From Rachicladosporium sp. CCFEE 5018 (taxonomy: Eukaryota; Ascomycota; Dothideomycetes; Cladosporiales; Cladosporiaceae), in the NCBI GenBank assembly GCA_002077045.2, contig KZ111148.1, positions 1,574,311 to 1,614,057 of the forward strand: a stretch of DNA of 39,747 nt. The letters run 5' to 3'. How positions within the stretch are numbered: position 1 is the first letter of the stretch; each line of letters opens with the position of its first letter. Below the pieces are notes generated by a model. The model was not told the DNA's origin and ran no database searches. It was given only the letters and a program-made list of their open reading frames with translations. Positions 19,710 to 30,438 of the stretch are shown here, piece after piece. The position numbers and the translations under genes are program-made.

Positions 19710-22700
19710 ATGCCCGTCCTTCCTTCATCTCCTCCTCTCCATGGACTTCCCACACACCATAAGATCAATGGCAGCCATGTCAACTCTCCGGCAGCAATCG
19801 AGAGCCGGACTGCGCAGAAGTCCACGCACAACGGCAGTGGAAGGGAGCTAAAGCATAGCAAGGTCCGGGGAGGGTCACAATCAGACATTGGAGATGCCAG
19901 TGCAAGAAGAGCCCGTACGAAGGACGCACCCCGAGAGAAGCCTCCTAGCAAGGATGGCACTGTGCAGAGGACTGCCAAGGAGGTGGAGGGGCTAAAGGAC
20001 TATCAGCTAGGGGACTGCCTTGGTCGAGGAGCATTTGGCAGCGTTTACAGAGCGCTGAACTGGATTACGGGCGAGACCGTGGCAGTGAAGCAGATCCGTC
20101 TTACTGACTTGCCGAAGAGCGAGCTCAATGTGATCATGCAAGAGATCGACTTGCTGAAGAATCTCCACCATGCCAATATTGTCAAGTATCAAGGCTTCGT
20201 CAAGACGGCCGAGAATTTGTACATCATTTTGGAGTACTGCGAGAATGGTAGTCTCCATTCGATCTGTAAGAACTTTGGCAAGTTCCCGGAGAATCTTGTA
20301 TCGTTCTATACGGCTCAGGTGTTGCAAGGTCTGCTGTTCTTGCATGAGCAGGGTGTCATACATCGAGACATCAAGGGTGCCAATATCCTGACGACGAAAG
20401 AGGGGCTGGTGAAGCTTGCAGACTTCGGTGTTGCGACGAAAGCGCAAGGCTTGAGCGAAGGCAGTGTGGTCGGCACGCCTTACTGGATGGCGCCTGAGGT
20501 GATTGAGCTGGCCGGCGCCACCACTGCCTCCGACATTTGGTCGCTGGGCTGCACAGTTATCGAACTGCTTGATGGCAGACCGCCATATCACAAGCTAGCA
20601 CCAATGCCAGCACTCTTTCGCATTGTCAACGATGATCACCCGCCAATACCCGATGGGACTAGTCCGCTTGTTCGCGACTTCCTCATGCAGTGCTTCCAAA
20701 AAGATCCGAATCTTCGGGTCAGTGCGAAGAAATTGCTCAGACACCCTTGGATCATGAGCACCCGGAAAGAGGAGAAGGTCAACAAGCCGACCGAGTATGA
20801 CCAGGCGGTCAAGAGCGTGCAGGAGTGGAACGAGGCGCTGAAGTCATCCCCACCAAATGCACAGGGTGGTCAACGAAGATCGTCTGGTCGTGCACAGTCG
20901 AGAAGCCCTGTTCCACCAATCACACACGAGCGCGCATCAAAGCAGCAGTATGAACAAGCGGCACCTGCAAGAGGCGCATTACAGATTGGCCAGCGCAAGA
21001 CACCTCCCACACAGCTATTCCAGTCTCCAGAAGACGAGAAGGACGTTTGGGATGATGACTTCGAGTCCTCCATCTCATCTACTGCACTTCAGCTACCACA
21101 CCTCAAGGCTCAAGACGGGACGAATGGCCAGTTCTCTGCCGAACGACTGAAGCAGTACGCGAGTCAACAGGACCTCGGACATGGACTCGATGGCAAGGTC
21201 GACGAGTGGGACGATGAGTACGAGGGCGATCTTACCGTGCGCTCACCTATGCTTGCAATCAAAACGACTGCACTTGAACCTCCCGCGAGACCGCCTTACT
21301 CATCACGAGTCTCAAGTCCCGATAACAGACTCCGTCCGCCATCCGCCAATGGTATCCAGAATGCTCAGGACAGGCGCGCACCCAAGCCGCAACATCAGCG
21401 TAAGCTGTCAAAGGACTCCCAGCCGAAGACGCAGATACTTCGTGGTGCGCAGAAGCCGCCGTTGGTCACCAGGACATCAGCCGTGTCGTCGGCTGGTAGA
21501 ACGTCAGCGCGCTCCTCAACGGGGTTCACGGAAGAGGAAGAAGACGATGACTACTCCGACCTCGTGCCTTTCGACGATCTCGCCTTCAAGAAGAAACTCG
21601 CTTCATTCTCGCCTGCAAAGCAGCCTCATGTCGCCGAGTTGCGCAGTCTGTCAACTAAACATGGCGGCAGTGTGCGTCGGACTTCGCCGCGTATGGTCCA
21701 TGATGCTGCAGCCATGAAGCGCACACGAAGCTCACTCGAGATTCAGAAGTATGCCGAAGACGAAGAAGACGAGGACTTCACCGATATTCACTTTGGTGAT
21801 AACACCTCGTCGCCCGCCAGTCTGCTACCTGCGAGCAGAGCTAAGCTCGCCAAGTCCAAGTCATCTTCGATACCCAGCGAGCCGTCTGAGTCCGAGCCGG
21901 GTACACTGAAGCTCAGCGGCTCAGTCTCATGGCTGGAAGATGAAGAGGATGAAGACGACCCGTTCGCTGCTCTCGAAGAAGAGCTCGACGAGCTGGATCT
22001 GGAGTCAAATGTGGCGCGTGACAAGCACGCACGACTGTGCACTTTAGTGGAACGACTAGTCTCCGACCTCAAACTCAGTCAACCCGAAGACATCATTGGT
22101 GAAATCGTCGAACATCTATTCCAGATACTGTACGAGAGCCCGGACACTAAGAGCGTTGTCGTGGCTTCGCATGGCATGCTACCTATACTGGAGATCCTGG
22201 AGACTTGCACACGACCTCTTACCATACTGCGGTTGCTCAAGATCGTCAACATCATCATCAGCAACAGTATCGAGGTACAAGAAAACCTGTGCTTCGTCGG
22301 TGGAATACCGATCATTTCCAAGTTCGCGCACAAGAAGTATAGCAGCGATATTCGGCTTGAGGCCGCTAATTTTGTACGCTTCATGTACCAGACTTCGACC
22401 CTGACGCTGCAAATGTTCGTCAGCTGTGGCGGGCTGAATGTGCTGGTAGAGTTCCTCGAGGAGGACTACGACAGCGTTACCGGTCGCGAGCTCGTGCTTG
22501 TCGGCGTCAACGGCGTCTGGAGCGTATTTGAGCTACAAGGACCGACGCCGAAGAACGACTTCTGTCGAATCTTCTCGCGTAGTTCGGTGCTATATCCACT
22601 CTCGCTAGTGCTGAGCAGAGTGCTGGACGAGGAAGGCGAGCTGGCCGAGCTAGTAGAAGGCCGCATTGTCAATATCTTCTTGCTATTCTCGCAAGCCGAG

Positions 22701-24116
22701 AACCATGTCAAGGAGACAATAGCTGATCGCATGGTTCTCAAGCGAGTGCTGAAAGACCTGAAGAGAATGAGCCCAGCACATCAGATTACGATGTTGAAGT
22801 TCATCAAGAACCTCAGCATGCTGGCGACGACGCTGGATGCACTGCAGAACAGCAACGCGATCGAAGTGCTCGTCGACTTGCTGAATGCTAGCATGAAGAT
22901 GCCACATTTCCGAGATGTCAGCAACCAGGTGCTCAACACTATGTACAATCTTTGCCGCCTCAGCAAAGCGCGACAAGAAGATGCTGCGCTATGTGGAGTC
23001 ATCCCACTACTGCAGCGCATCGTGAAGACGACTCGTCCGCTGAAGGAGTTTGCTCTGCCAATCTTGTGCGACATGGCACACAGCGGCCCAGTGGGCAGGA
23101 AGATTTTGTGGCAGAACAAAGGGCTGCAGGTCTATGTCGATCTGCTTGCAGATCAGTACTGGGCAGTCACAGCACTTGACGCGATCTTCATTTGGCTACA
23201 AGAAGAGACGGCGAAAGTCGAAGAGCACATTCTTGCATCATCTGCATTCAGCGAGGGGATCACTCATTGCTTCAACGAGAGTAAACCCGACGCATTTGAG
23301 AACCTTCTCGAACCTCTGCAGAAGCTCCTCCGACTCAGCCCTCCTATTGCCGCAAGCCTAGCACATCCCGATCTCTTCAGTCGCACAGTCCTGCGCCTTC
23401 ACTCGAAGAAAGCTCTGGTGCGCCTGAACCTCCTCCGAGTCATTCGCAGCATATGTGACGCCTCGGAAGAGCAAGGCGCTCTGATCCGCACATATAGTCT
23501 GCTCGACAGCGTTGCAGACCTAGCCAAGCATGATCCTGCAATCCTCGTACGCGAGATGGCAAACGAGTTGGTGAAAAGCAGCGAGTACACTGTTCGGCGC
23601 AACCTTGACATGCGACCTGTACGACGGAGCTCAAGTAGTACCATGACTCCGCCGCCCATGTCTTCGTCAGCCGGAAGCTTGCCACCTACACCTGGCACCG
23701 ATCGCGGGGCAAGCAGAGGCTACTTCGACTACAGCACACTCGATACAGCGAGGTCAAGGAACACGACTGCTGCCAGCTCACCCTACAGGCCCGTTAGTCG
23801 CGATAGCAGCAGCGGCTCGATTTCGAATGCGGCACCTTCGCACGCACGGGACTGGTCGAACGGCACTGCGAACTTGAGTGCAGCCGCGAAGAGCAGGCTA
23901 CCGAGGACGAACGCTGCGAATGTTCGACGCGCACAGAGCCGACTGAGCATGGCGCCGCTCTCCTCTGGAGATGCGAAGGGAGGCAAGGCAGATACGGGAA
24001 CGCCTACGCACACGCCTGCTGCCGTGTCTGCCACGAAGTCCAGTGCGGCAGCCGTGGCTAATGCTCGGAGGAGACGACAGACGAGTGGTGGAGCCGAGGG
24101 ATCGAGATTCACGTGA
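19710..24116 (+). CDS. sepH: SepH/Cdc7/Cdc15-type septation initiation kinase, complete
   Basis: This is a single uninterrupted frame of 1468 residues. It is a Ser/Thr kinase of the septation initiation network, acting at spindle pole bodies downstream of the Spg1 GTPase to start septum formation and, in filamentous fungi, conidiation. The kinase domain spans about residues 98-346 with GRGAFGSVY, the VAVK lysine (K127), HRDIKGAN (D220), DFGVA (D238) and a GTPYWMAPE activation segment. A long disordered, basic and Ser-rich linker with acidic patches (EEEEDDDY, EDEEDEDF) follows to about 770. Then come helical ARM-like repeats to about 1260 and a Ser/Arg-rich tail. Length and order match A. nidulans SepH and S. 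pombe Cdc7. ATG at 19710 is the first in the frame; the few codons upstream lack one. The 3' end from 23287 is the start of duplicated arm B. Confidence 0.95.
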   Translation: MPVLPSSPPLHGLPTHHKINGSHVNSPAAIESRTAQKSTHNGSGRELKHSKVRGGSQSDIGDASARRARTKDAPREKPPSKDGTVQRTAKEVEGLKDYQLGDCLGRGAFGSVYRALNWITGETVAVKQIRLTDLPKSELNVIMQEIDLLKNLHHANIVKYQGFVKTAENLYIILEYCENGSLHSICKNFGKFPENLVSFYTAQVLQGLLFLHEQGVIHRDIKGANILTTKEGLVKLADFGVATKAQGLSEGSVVGTPYWMAPEVIELAGATTASDIWSLGCTVIELLDGRPPYHKLAPMPALFRIVNDDHPPIPDGTSPLVRDFLMQCFQKDPNLRVSAKKLLRHPWIMSTRKEEKVNKPTEYDQAVKSVQEWNEALKSSPPNAQGGQRRSSGRAQSRSPVPPITHERASKQQYEQAAPARGALQIGQRKTPPTQLFQSPEDEKDVWDDDFESSISSTALQLPHLKAQDGTNGQFSAERLKQYASQQDLGHGLDGKVDEWDDEYEGDLTVRSPMLAIKTTALEPPARPPYSSRVSSPDNRLRPPSANGIQNAQDRRAPKPQHQRKLSKDSQPKTQILRGAQKPPLVTRTSAVSSAGRTSARSSTGFTEEEEDDDYSDLVPFDDLAFKKKLASFSPAKQPHVAELRSLSTKHGGSVRRTSPRMVHDAAAMKRTRSSLEIQKYAEDEEDEDFTDIHFGDNTSSPASLLPASRAKLAKSKSSSIPSEPSESEPGTLKLSGSVSWLEDEEDEDDPFAALEEELDELDLESNVARDKHARLCTLVERLVSDLKLSQPEDIIGEIVEHLFQILYESPDTKSVVVASHGMLPILEILETCTRPLTILRLLKIVNIIISNSIEVQENLCFVGGIPIISKFAHKKYSSDIRLEAANFVRFMYQTSTLTLQMFVSCGGLNVLVEFLEEDYDSVTGRELVLVGVNGVWSVFELQGPTPKNDFCRIFSRSSVLYPLSLVLSRVLDEEGELAELVEGRIVNIFLLFSQAENHVKETIADRMVLKRVLKDLKRMSPAHQITMLKFIKNLSMLATTLDALQNSNAIEVLVDLLNASMKMPHFRDVSNQVLNTMYNLCRLSKARQEDAALCGVIPLLQRIVKTTRPLKEFALPILCDMAHSGPVGRKILWQNKGLQVYVDLLADQYWAVTALDAIFIWLQEETAKVEEHILASSAFSEGITHCFNESKPDAFENLLEPLQKLLRLSPPIAASLAHPDLFSRTVLRLHSKKALVRLNLLRVIRSICDASEEQGALIRTYSLLDSVADLAKHDPAILVREMANELVKSSEYTVRRNLDMRPVRRSSSSTMTPPPMSSSAGSLPPTPGTDRGASRGYFDYSTLDTARSRNTTAASSPYRPVSRDSSSGSISNAAPSHARDWSNGTANLSAAAKSRLPRTNAANVRRAQSRLSMAPLSSGDAKGGKADTGTPTHTPAAVSATKSSAAAVANARRRRQTSGGAEGSRFT

Positions 24117-24600
24117 ACACTGCGCTGGACGCAGCACATGCTGAGCATTGTTACACAAACATTTTTACACTGATACGAAGATAGGGGTGTCAATATGCCA
24201 GATGTGCAATCAGGGAAACTGGCTCACGCTCAAGCTCTATGAAGGTCTGCACTGAAAGGCCTCAGCACCAACTACTCTGGCCTTGGCGTCCGGACCAAAC
24301 GACTAACAACGTCCGGATCTATGCCATTTCACTGCATAGTTCATGATCAGCATAACCTTAGCACCGCTCGTAAAGACTCCAAATCAGCCCAGCCCCGCAA
24401 TGACGGCACTTTGACGGAGTTAGGGAATAAGCAGTCGAGCAGTTGCGTTCACGTTTGCAAACATTCAACTTTCTCGGAGTGGACCAGCTTCATTCCTCAT
24501 CTCTTCACTGATTTCTTCCTCTAACACATTCCTCTCATTCGTCTTGACAGCATCAGACTCGAGACTCAGTCGAAACGATATTAAATCCAATCTCGCGGTC
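24117..24600. other. Intergenic: kinase 3' flank and aldo/keto reductase promoter (arm B)
   Basis: There is no gene. Islands conserved with arm A are at 24309-24330 (CGTCCGGATCTAT core), 24393-24409 (CCCCGCAATGACGGCAC) and 24415-24431 (CGGAGTTAGGGAATAAG). Spacing to the ATG is also kept to within about 20 bp. Confidence 0.5.
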
Positions 24601-25747
24601 ATGTCAGGTGCCAAACTCGCCCAAGCCAAGCTAGGCAAGAATGGACCGCTCGTCGACCGCCTAGGTTATGGCACAATGGGTCTCGCGAGTTTCACCACGC
24701 CTCACGCCGTCCTCGCAGCTCGCTAACGTAGCCCAGTCTGCCTTCTACGGCAAGCCCAAGCCCGACAACGAGCGTTTCGCCTTCCTCGACAAGCTCTACG
24801 CCTCGGGTAGCACCTTCTGGGATACCGCAGACATGTACATGGACTCCGAGGACCTGCTAGGCAATTGGTTCAAGCAGAACCCTGGCGCTCGGGAGAAGCT
24901 CTTCCTCGCTACCAAGTTCGCCAATAAGATGGATGCTGATGGCAATCGGTCTGTGGACTCGAGTCCAGAGTACTGCAAAGAGGCTTGCGAGAAGAGCTTG
25001 AAGAGGCTCGGGGTGAAGCAGATTGATCTGTACTATGCGCATCGCCTTGATGGCAAGACACCAGTCGAGAAGACTGCGGGGGCGTTGGGCCAGCTGAAGA
25101 AGGAGGGGAAGGTGAAGTACATCGGGCTGAGCGAATGTAGCGCAGAGTCGCTCCGCCGAGCATGCAAGGTGGAGCACATCGATGCCATTCAGATGGAGTT
25201 AGTTAATCCCCACAGGTCGCGCGGACGAGCAAGAGACAAGAATAGACACTGACAAACAGAAAGATACTCGCCCTTCTCCCTCGACATCGAATCAGAGCAG
25301 ATCGGCGTGCTCAAAGCTGCGCGCGAACTCGGCGTAGCCATCGTGTGCTATTCGCCCATCGGCCGCGGCATGCTCGGCGGTACTATTCGCAGTCCCGACG
25401 ACTTCGAGGATGGTGACTTCCGCAAATATGCTCCTCGCTTCTCGAAGGATAACTTCCCCAAGAATATCAAGCTAGTCGATCACATCACGAAGATCGCCAA
25501 AAAGAAGAACTGCACTGCCAGTCAACTTACACTTGCGTGGATCTTGGCGCAGGGTGATGATTTCTTCCCCATCCCCGGGACGACTAGTCTGGAGAGGCTA
25601 GATGAGAACTTGGGTAGTTTGAAGGTTGAGCTGACTAAGGAGGAGGAGCAGGAGATTAGGAAGGCTTGTGAGGATGCGGAGCCGGCTGGTGGGAGGTATC
25701 CGGAGGGGTTCGCGAAGGCGTTGTTCGCGGATACGCCGGAGTTGTAG
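24601..25747 (+). CDS. Aldo/keto reductase, arm B copy
   Basis: Three exons (24601-24684, 24737-25197, 25264-25747) encode 342 residues, about 96% identical to the arm A protein. The tetrad D57, Y62, K88 and H130 is kept. Intron 1 must start at GCGAGT to keep the conserved GTMGL|SAFYG junction, so it appears to be a GC-AG intron with a clear GCTAAC branch site; arm A has GTTAGC at the same place. Intron 2 starts GTTAGT and ends AAAG, since the preceding CAG would break the frame. Many differences from arm A are at third codon positions, which shows purifying selection on both copies. Confidence 0.9.
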
Positions 25748-25792
25748 GAAATTTGCTCGAGGACATGTTCTTGTAGCCGTTGCAGTTCTGCG

Positions 25793-25882
25793 AGCGCGTT
25801 ACCGCGCAGGCGATAACAGATTGGGTGTACACTAAGCAGTTATGCAGTCAATGTGATTGCTAAGTCTGCCGCTCGCGGGACT
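25793..25882. promoter_or_regulatory. 90-bp noncoding block identical in both arms (arm B copy)
   Basis: This block matches 2491-2580 at every base and sits between the reductase stop and the dehydrogenase start. It carries CGATAA inside a short dyad. Confidence 0.4.
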
Positions 25883-26146
25883 GAACTCCTCCATTCCACG
25901 AGGCTTTCCCACGCGTGTACTATGATACAGAGCAAGGTGATGATCAGCCAGAGTCACGATGTCCATTAGACGTGGATTGGCCGCCTTCCTGAATGCCGCA
26001 ATAGCCGACATGGTTTTGTTCGGTGCATCTTTCCACCGATGTGCTATCCTGCATACGCCGACAGTGGCGCGTGAATGTTGGTCTTCGGATCGCATTGGAT
26101 CTCCAGGTATCAACGCTGGCGTTTGATATCGTTTACGTAGGTCAGC

Positions 26147-27732
26147 ATGGCGCATCCGAGACTTATCACTGTCGAAGAGATCAAGAAGCACAACACCATT
26201 GAAGCCTGCTGGCTAGTGATCAACGATGAAGTATGGGACCTGTCTGAGTTCGCACCAGACCATCCCGGAGGTGGTGAAAGTAAGTCATCAGGTTGTCTGA
26301 AAAGTATAGGATAGCGTCTAACGAGACGCAGTAATATATAAGCACGCTGGCCGGGATGCCTCATCATCCTACAACGGCATCCACGCCCAATCTGTACTGT
26401 CATCCAATCTCGACTCTTCTAAGCTAATTGGCGCACTGGATAAGCGATCCGTCACGGATGAGTGGAGCAAACCGCCTCCATCAGCTACTCCAGAACTCCA
26501 GCTTCACGACAAGCCTCCGCTTGAGACGATCATCAACAGCCAGGACTTCGAAGATGTCGCTCAGCGGACCGTCACCAAGAAGACATGGGCCTTCTACTCA
26601 TCGGCAGACACAGACTGCCTGACTCGAGACCGGAATCGAGAGTTCTTCGGCCGAATCTGGTTTCGACCTCGATTACTGCGAGATGTGAAGAAAGTCGACA
26701 CTTCGACGACGATTCTTGGTCATGCAGCGGGAGCGCCTTTCTTTGTCTCGCCAGCTGCGATGGCGAAGCTCGTGCATCCGGATGGTGAAAGGGCTATGGC
26801 TCGAGGCTGCGTGCCAAATTGCATTCCGCAGGGTATATCGTCGAACGCTTCCTTCCCGATTGAGGAAATTGTCAACGCTGTGCCGAAGGACAAGAATCAT
26901 CCATTCTTCTTCCAGTTGTACGTCAACAAGGACCGAAGCAAGTCAGAAGCGCTTTTAAAGCACGTTCGCGGACTCGGTGTAGATGTGTGCTTTGCTACGA
27001 TAGATGCGCCGCAAGCTGGTAAGCGCGAGGCAGATGAGCGGGTCAAGGCTGATGAGGGTGTTGCCGCACCTATGTCTGGGGCGAAAGCTTCGAATGACAA
27101 GAAAGGCGGTGGTATGGGAAGGCTGATGGGAGGATACATCGATCCATCGTTCGTCTGGGCCGACATGACTTGGCTGCGCAGGCATTGGCCAGGCAAGATC
27201 GTAGTGAAGGGCGTGCAGAGCTGGCAGGACGCGAAGATGGCTGCTGATCTGGGCATACACGTGCTATTATCCAATCATGGAGGGCGAAATCTAGACACGT
27301 GAGTCTCTCGATGGTGCGGCCGCACGACCGTTAGGTGTATTGACGCATCGCAGATCACCTCCAGCAATCATGACGCTACTGGAGTGCCAGATGAATTGTC
27401 CCGAGATCTTCTCACAGATCGAGGTTCTAGTCGATGGAGGCATCCGTCGAGGATCGGACATTCTCAAATGCCTCTGTCTAGGAGCAACGGCTGTTGGCCT
27501 TGGTCGACCATTCCTCTATGCCACGAACTACGGCCAAGAAGGCGTCGAACACCTCGTTGAGATACTCAAGTCGGAATTGGAGACTGCGATGGCACTTGTA
27601 GGCGTGACGAGTATCGATCAGTGTCAGCCAGGGCTTGTAAGTACCCTGGACGTTGATCATCTGGTGAGCCGGGGCGGAGGACATCCGTATGCGGTCGCAA
27701 AGGGAGCTCCGATCGCGAGAGCTAAGCTGTGA
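26147..27732 (+). CDS. Flavocytochrome b2-like FMN-dependent 2-hydroxyacid dehydrogenase, arm B copy
   Basis: Three exons (26147-26279, 26332-27298, 27354-27732) have the same exon lengths as arm A and encode 492 residues. The cytochrome b5 part begins MAHPRLITVEEIKKHN and keeps both heme histidines. The FMN domain keeps QLYVNKDR, SNHGGRNLD and the DGGIRRGSD/GRPFLYA phosphate site. The first intron has a consensus GTAAGT donor. Synonymous changes are dense in parts of exon 2 and exon 3 (11 of 60 bases at 26700-26759), but 27144-27239 is identical to arm A. The stop is only 267 bp from the stop of the convergent HET gene; arm A has a protease gene and 3.3 kb there. Confidence 0.9.
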
Positions 27733-27999
27733 TGCATGTCTGTAAAGCAACGCTATAGCAATGTTATGTCCGAGGCAGTCAAGCGGCATCTCCGCTGCTC
27801 GCAGCCTTAGCCACGACACTTATTTTAGGTGATAGCTGGCAAGATTGCCGTATCAGATCGAGACACTGTTGACATGCACAAATACCTGGGTGCAAGACTC
27901 GCAAGGATGCAACGATAGTGACATGAAATCGCCGGCGTGATGATTAGCAGCACAAGTGCTTTGGACAGTTCGAAGCAGAAATTTCGACAGTATATGCCC

Positions 28000-29884
28000 T
28001 CATTTGACGCCCGCAAGTCCGATGATCGCTCTGAGGCCCCCGAGGCTCTTCTTAGCAGGTTTAGCGCTCATGCCCACTCCACGTGGCGAATTTGGCAACG
28101 CAAGATAAAGGTCGAAAAAGTGTCCATTGCTAGGGAGGGCGCCAGTCCGCTTGATGAGCTTAGCTACTGCGGATGGATCACTTGGGTCACTGGTGTGAAA
28201 GACATGGCCGAGATCCGTCTCGTTCGCGGCTTCATTCGGCGTGCTGTGCAGATTGCGGAGTAGAGTGTCACGTAAAGCCAGTAGCTGAGGCGCAAGACTG
28301 AGCTGTGAATGGTGAATCAGCGAGGGAACACGTGTGAGTATGAGAAATGTCCCCATAGCTTACCTCGGCATGTATTGTATCGCTGTCGCAGTCATGAAGT
28401 ACACGGTCTGAAGTAGAGAGAGCGACACGGAAGTTGAATGGGTTGCGTTCGTGTGAGAAGGCATTGGCCGAGGCCGTTGAGAAAGAGAGGACGACTAACG
28501 CCAGGACACAGTTTGGCGCACAGTGTACGAGTGCGCCAGCACGTACGGTCTGAGGCATTGCATTCTCCGGCTGTAGCGGTACACGCAGTACCTTGGTATC
28601 TGTACCCCACAGGGCCTTCGGCCAAGCTGCGACGATGCGGAACGGTGACGAACCGACCAGACGTATCTTCGGCTGGGGCATGATATCGGTCAGCAGTGAT
28701 GTTGGACGATATCGCCATAGCACGATTGGCTGAATGGACATGCCCTGAATGGGCAGCACAATCAACCTCTCGTAGCGAAGTGGAGTCCAGCACGGTTTTG
28801 TGGTAGGTGCGTGGTCATTTTCCTTCAGTCGAAGTGCGATTGCCTGAAAAGCGGAATCCTCATGACAGCAGTTTAGCACCGCAAAGCGCTCACCTGTTGT
28901 CGATACGACATGACCAAGGCCATCGAACTCAATGCCTTGATTCGTCAGTCGAAATGCTGGATCGAAGCTTGACCATTGCCATCTGGTCATCCTTTGACCT
29001 GTCTTCGCGAATCTTGCTGGACTATTTGCAAATAGCAAGTCTTTGGACGGTAAGCTCTCATCCTGATTGCAATCCCACGCCAGAATGGAGTGATCCAATC
29101 TCTTCTGGATGATCTGCTCTTGAAGTCTAATGAATGCGTTCTTGCCCTCACCGTACAGCAATGGCATGTTGATGCCGAAAAGACCTAGGAGTGAGTACGC
29201 TTGGTCTTCGACTTTGCTTGTTTGGCGTCGCGAAGCCCAATACATCTTGCGGGCTGTGACGAACCGACCAAGTGAGTTGCGGTCCTGCAAAGCAAGCAGG
29301 TCAATGCCAGTAGTTTCCGACAGCGTTCTGACCAAGCCTATCTTGCCGCCTACAAAGCCCCATTCTCCCCTCGTCGCATCTTCAACCTTGGGTGCGCAGT
29401 AGAACTTGACATCCTTGGCCGCGAGAAGCTCCTGCAAGGTCCATCCACGCGTGAACCACCGACAGGCAGCAAGGGCTCGTGTCCATTTCGTCTCAGGAGG
29501 TACACCAGACTCAATATCGAAAATCGAGGCCACATCGTACAGTACTGGACATTCCCAGCTAAGATCGGCTAGATAAACATAGCAGACGGAAGCGTCGTAG
29601 TACCACTGCCACATACTGTTGATAGCTTCCGCCAATTCGGTCAGATTGTCCTTGTTGATACAGCATGAATCAATCCAGGCGTAGTCACAGCCATCCTGTG
29701 CAGCCTGTGCACAGGTCATCTTGACTTTGTAAAAGCGGGCAGTGTCCATATCGCAGCCTTCTCGAAGCTCTGCGTGAGTCGCCTCCTCGTCGCCATTCCA
29801 GGTGTGCGACAAGATGGCGTAGCGCACATCACGGCTGTCATGAAAATGCACAAGAGAAAGATCGCTGGTCTTCAGTAGCCACAT
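28000..29884 (-). CDS. HET-domain (heterokaryon incompatibility) protein, intact, arm B copy
   Basis: Two exons (29884-28364, 28284-28000) with a 79-nt GTAAGC...CTCAG intron in phase 0 encode 601 residues. The HET domain covers about the first 170 residues: YAILSHTWNGDEEAT, YAWIDSCCINKDN, MWQWYYDASVCYVYLAD and RWFTRGWTLQELLAAKD. Next comes a region typical of HET-E/HET-D-like N-terminal fragments (TGIDLLALQDR, RKMYWASRR, DQAYSLLGLFGINMPLLYGEG). The C-terminal half, about 330 residues, has no recognised domain and no WD or ankyrin repeats. The domain triggers programmed cell death when partners are incompatible. This copy has no lesions, unlike arm A. Confidence 0.88.
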
Positions 29885-30438
29885 GATCTGCCACGGTGAC
29901 TATCCTTCTGCTGCTGTCGCGCCTTATGTGAGTGAACCCGTCGCTGAGCCCACCGCTCGGCTAAAGAGTGTGCGATTCCAGTCTATGGTGGCCTGCAGCA
30001 TGACCACTAGAACGGCAGAGAAGTCATGCACTGCTGAAGTGCTCACTACATGTAGAGACCCCCCAAATGACCCAAATCGTTGAATCAGTTCTTATATCTT
30101 GCTTGCCTCAGTCGTGTGACACCACATCCATGCCCTTGAACGGAATCGGTGAAGTCATGTCTGTGACGTCCCACACGCCCCAGATGCAAACGGTGCTCGT
30201 CTTGCTGCTTTAAATATGGAAAATCAATACAAGTGTAAGTTGACCTACACCCTCGCCGAAGTGATGGTACATGTAGGTTTGATGCTGTTCTCCCGCGCAA
30301 TGGAGGATCTCCTCGGCTGTGCATGACTCAGCCGCATTGACAGTCTGGAAACGGCAAAGTACAGAGGCGTAGTGATTGAGGAGCTAATCTATTCCCAACA
30401 TTGCTCGTTGCTATATGTCTGTTTACCACACGAACGCT
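29885..30438. other. Intergenic, HET promoter side and RNase T2 3' flank (arm B)
   Basis: About 550 bp contain no supported gene and have no similarity to the arm A equivalent. Confidence 0.5.

Noticed and set aside
20007..20591. 194-codon minus-strand frame opposite the kinase domain.
   Set aside because: It is the antisense of a clear kinase domain with all catalytic motifs on the plus strand.
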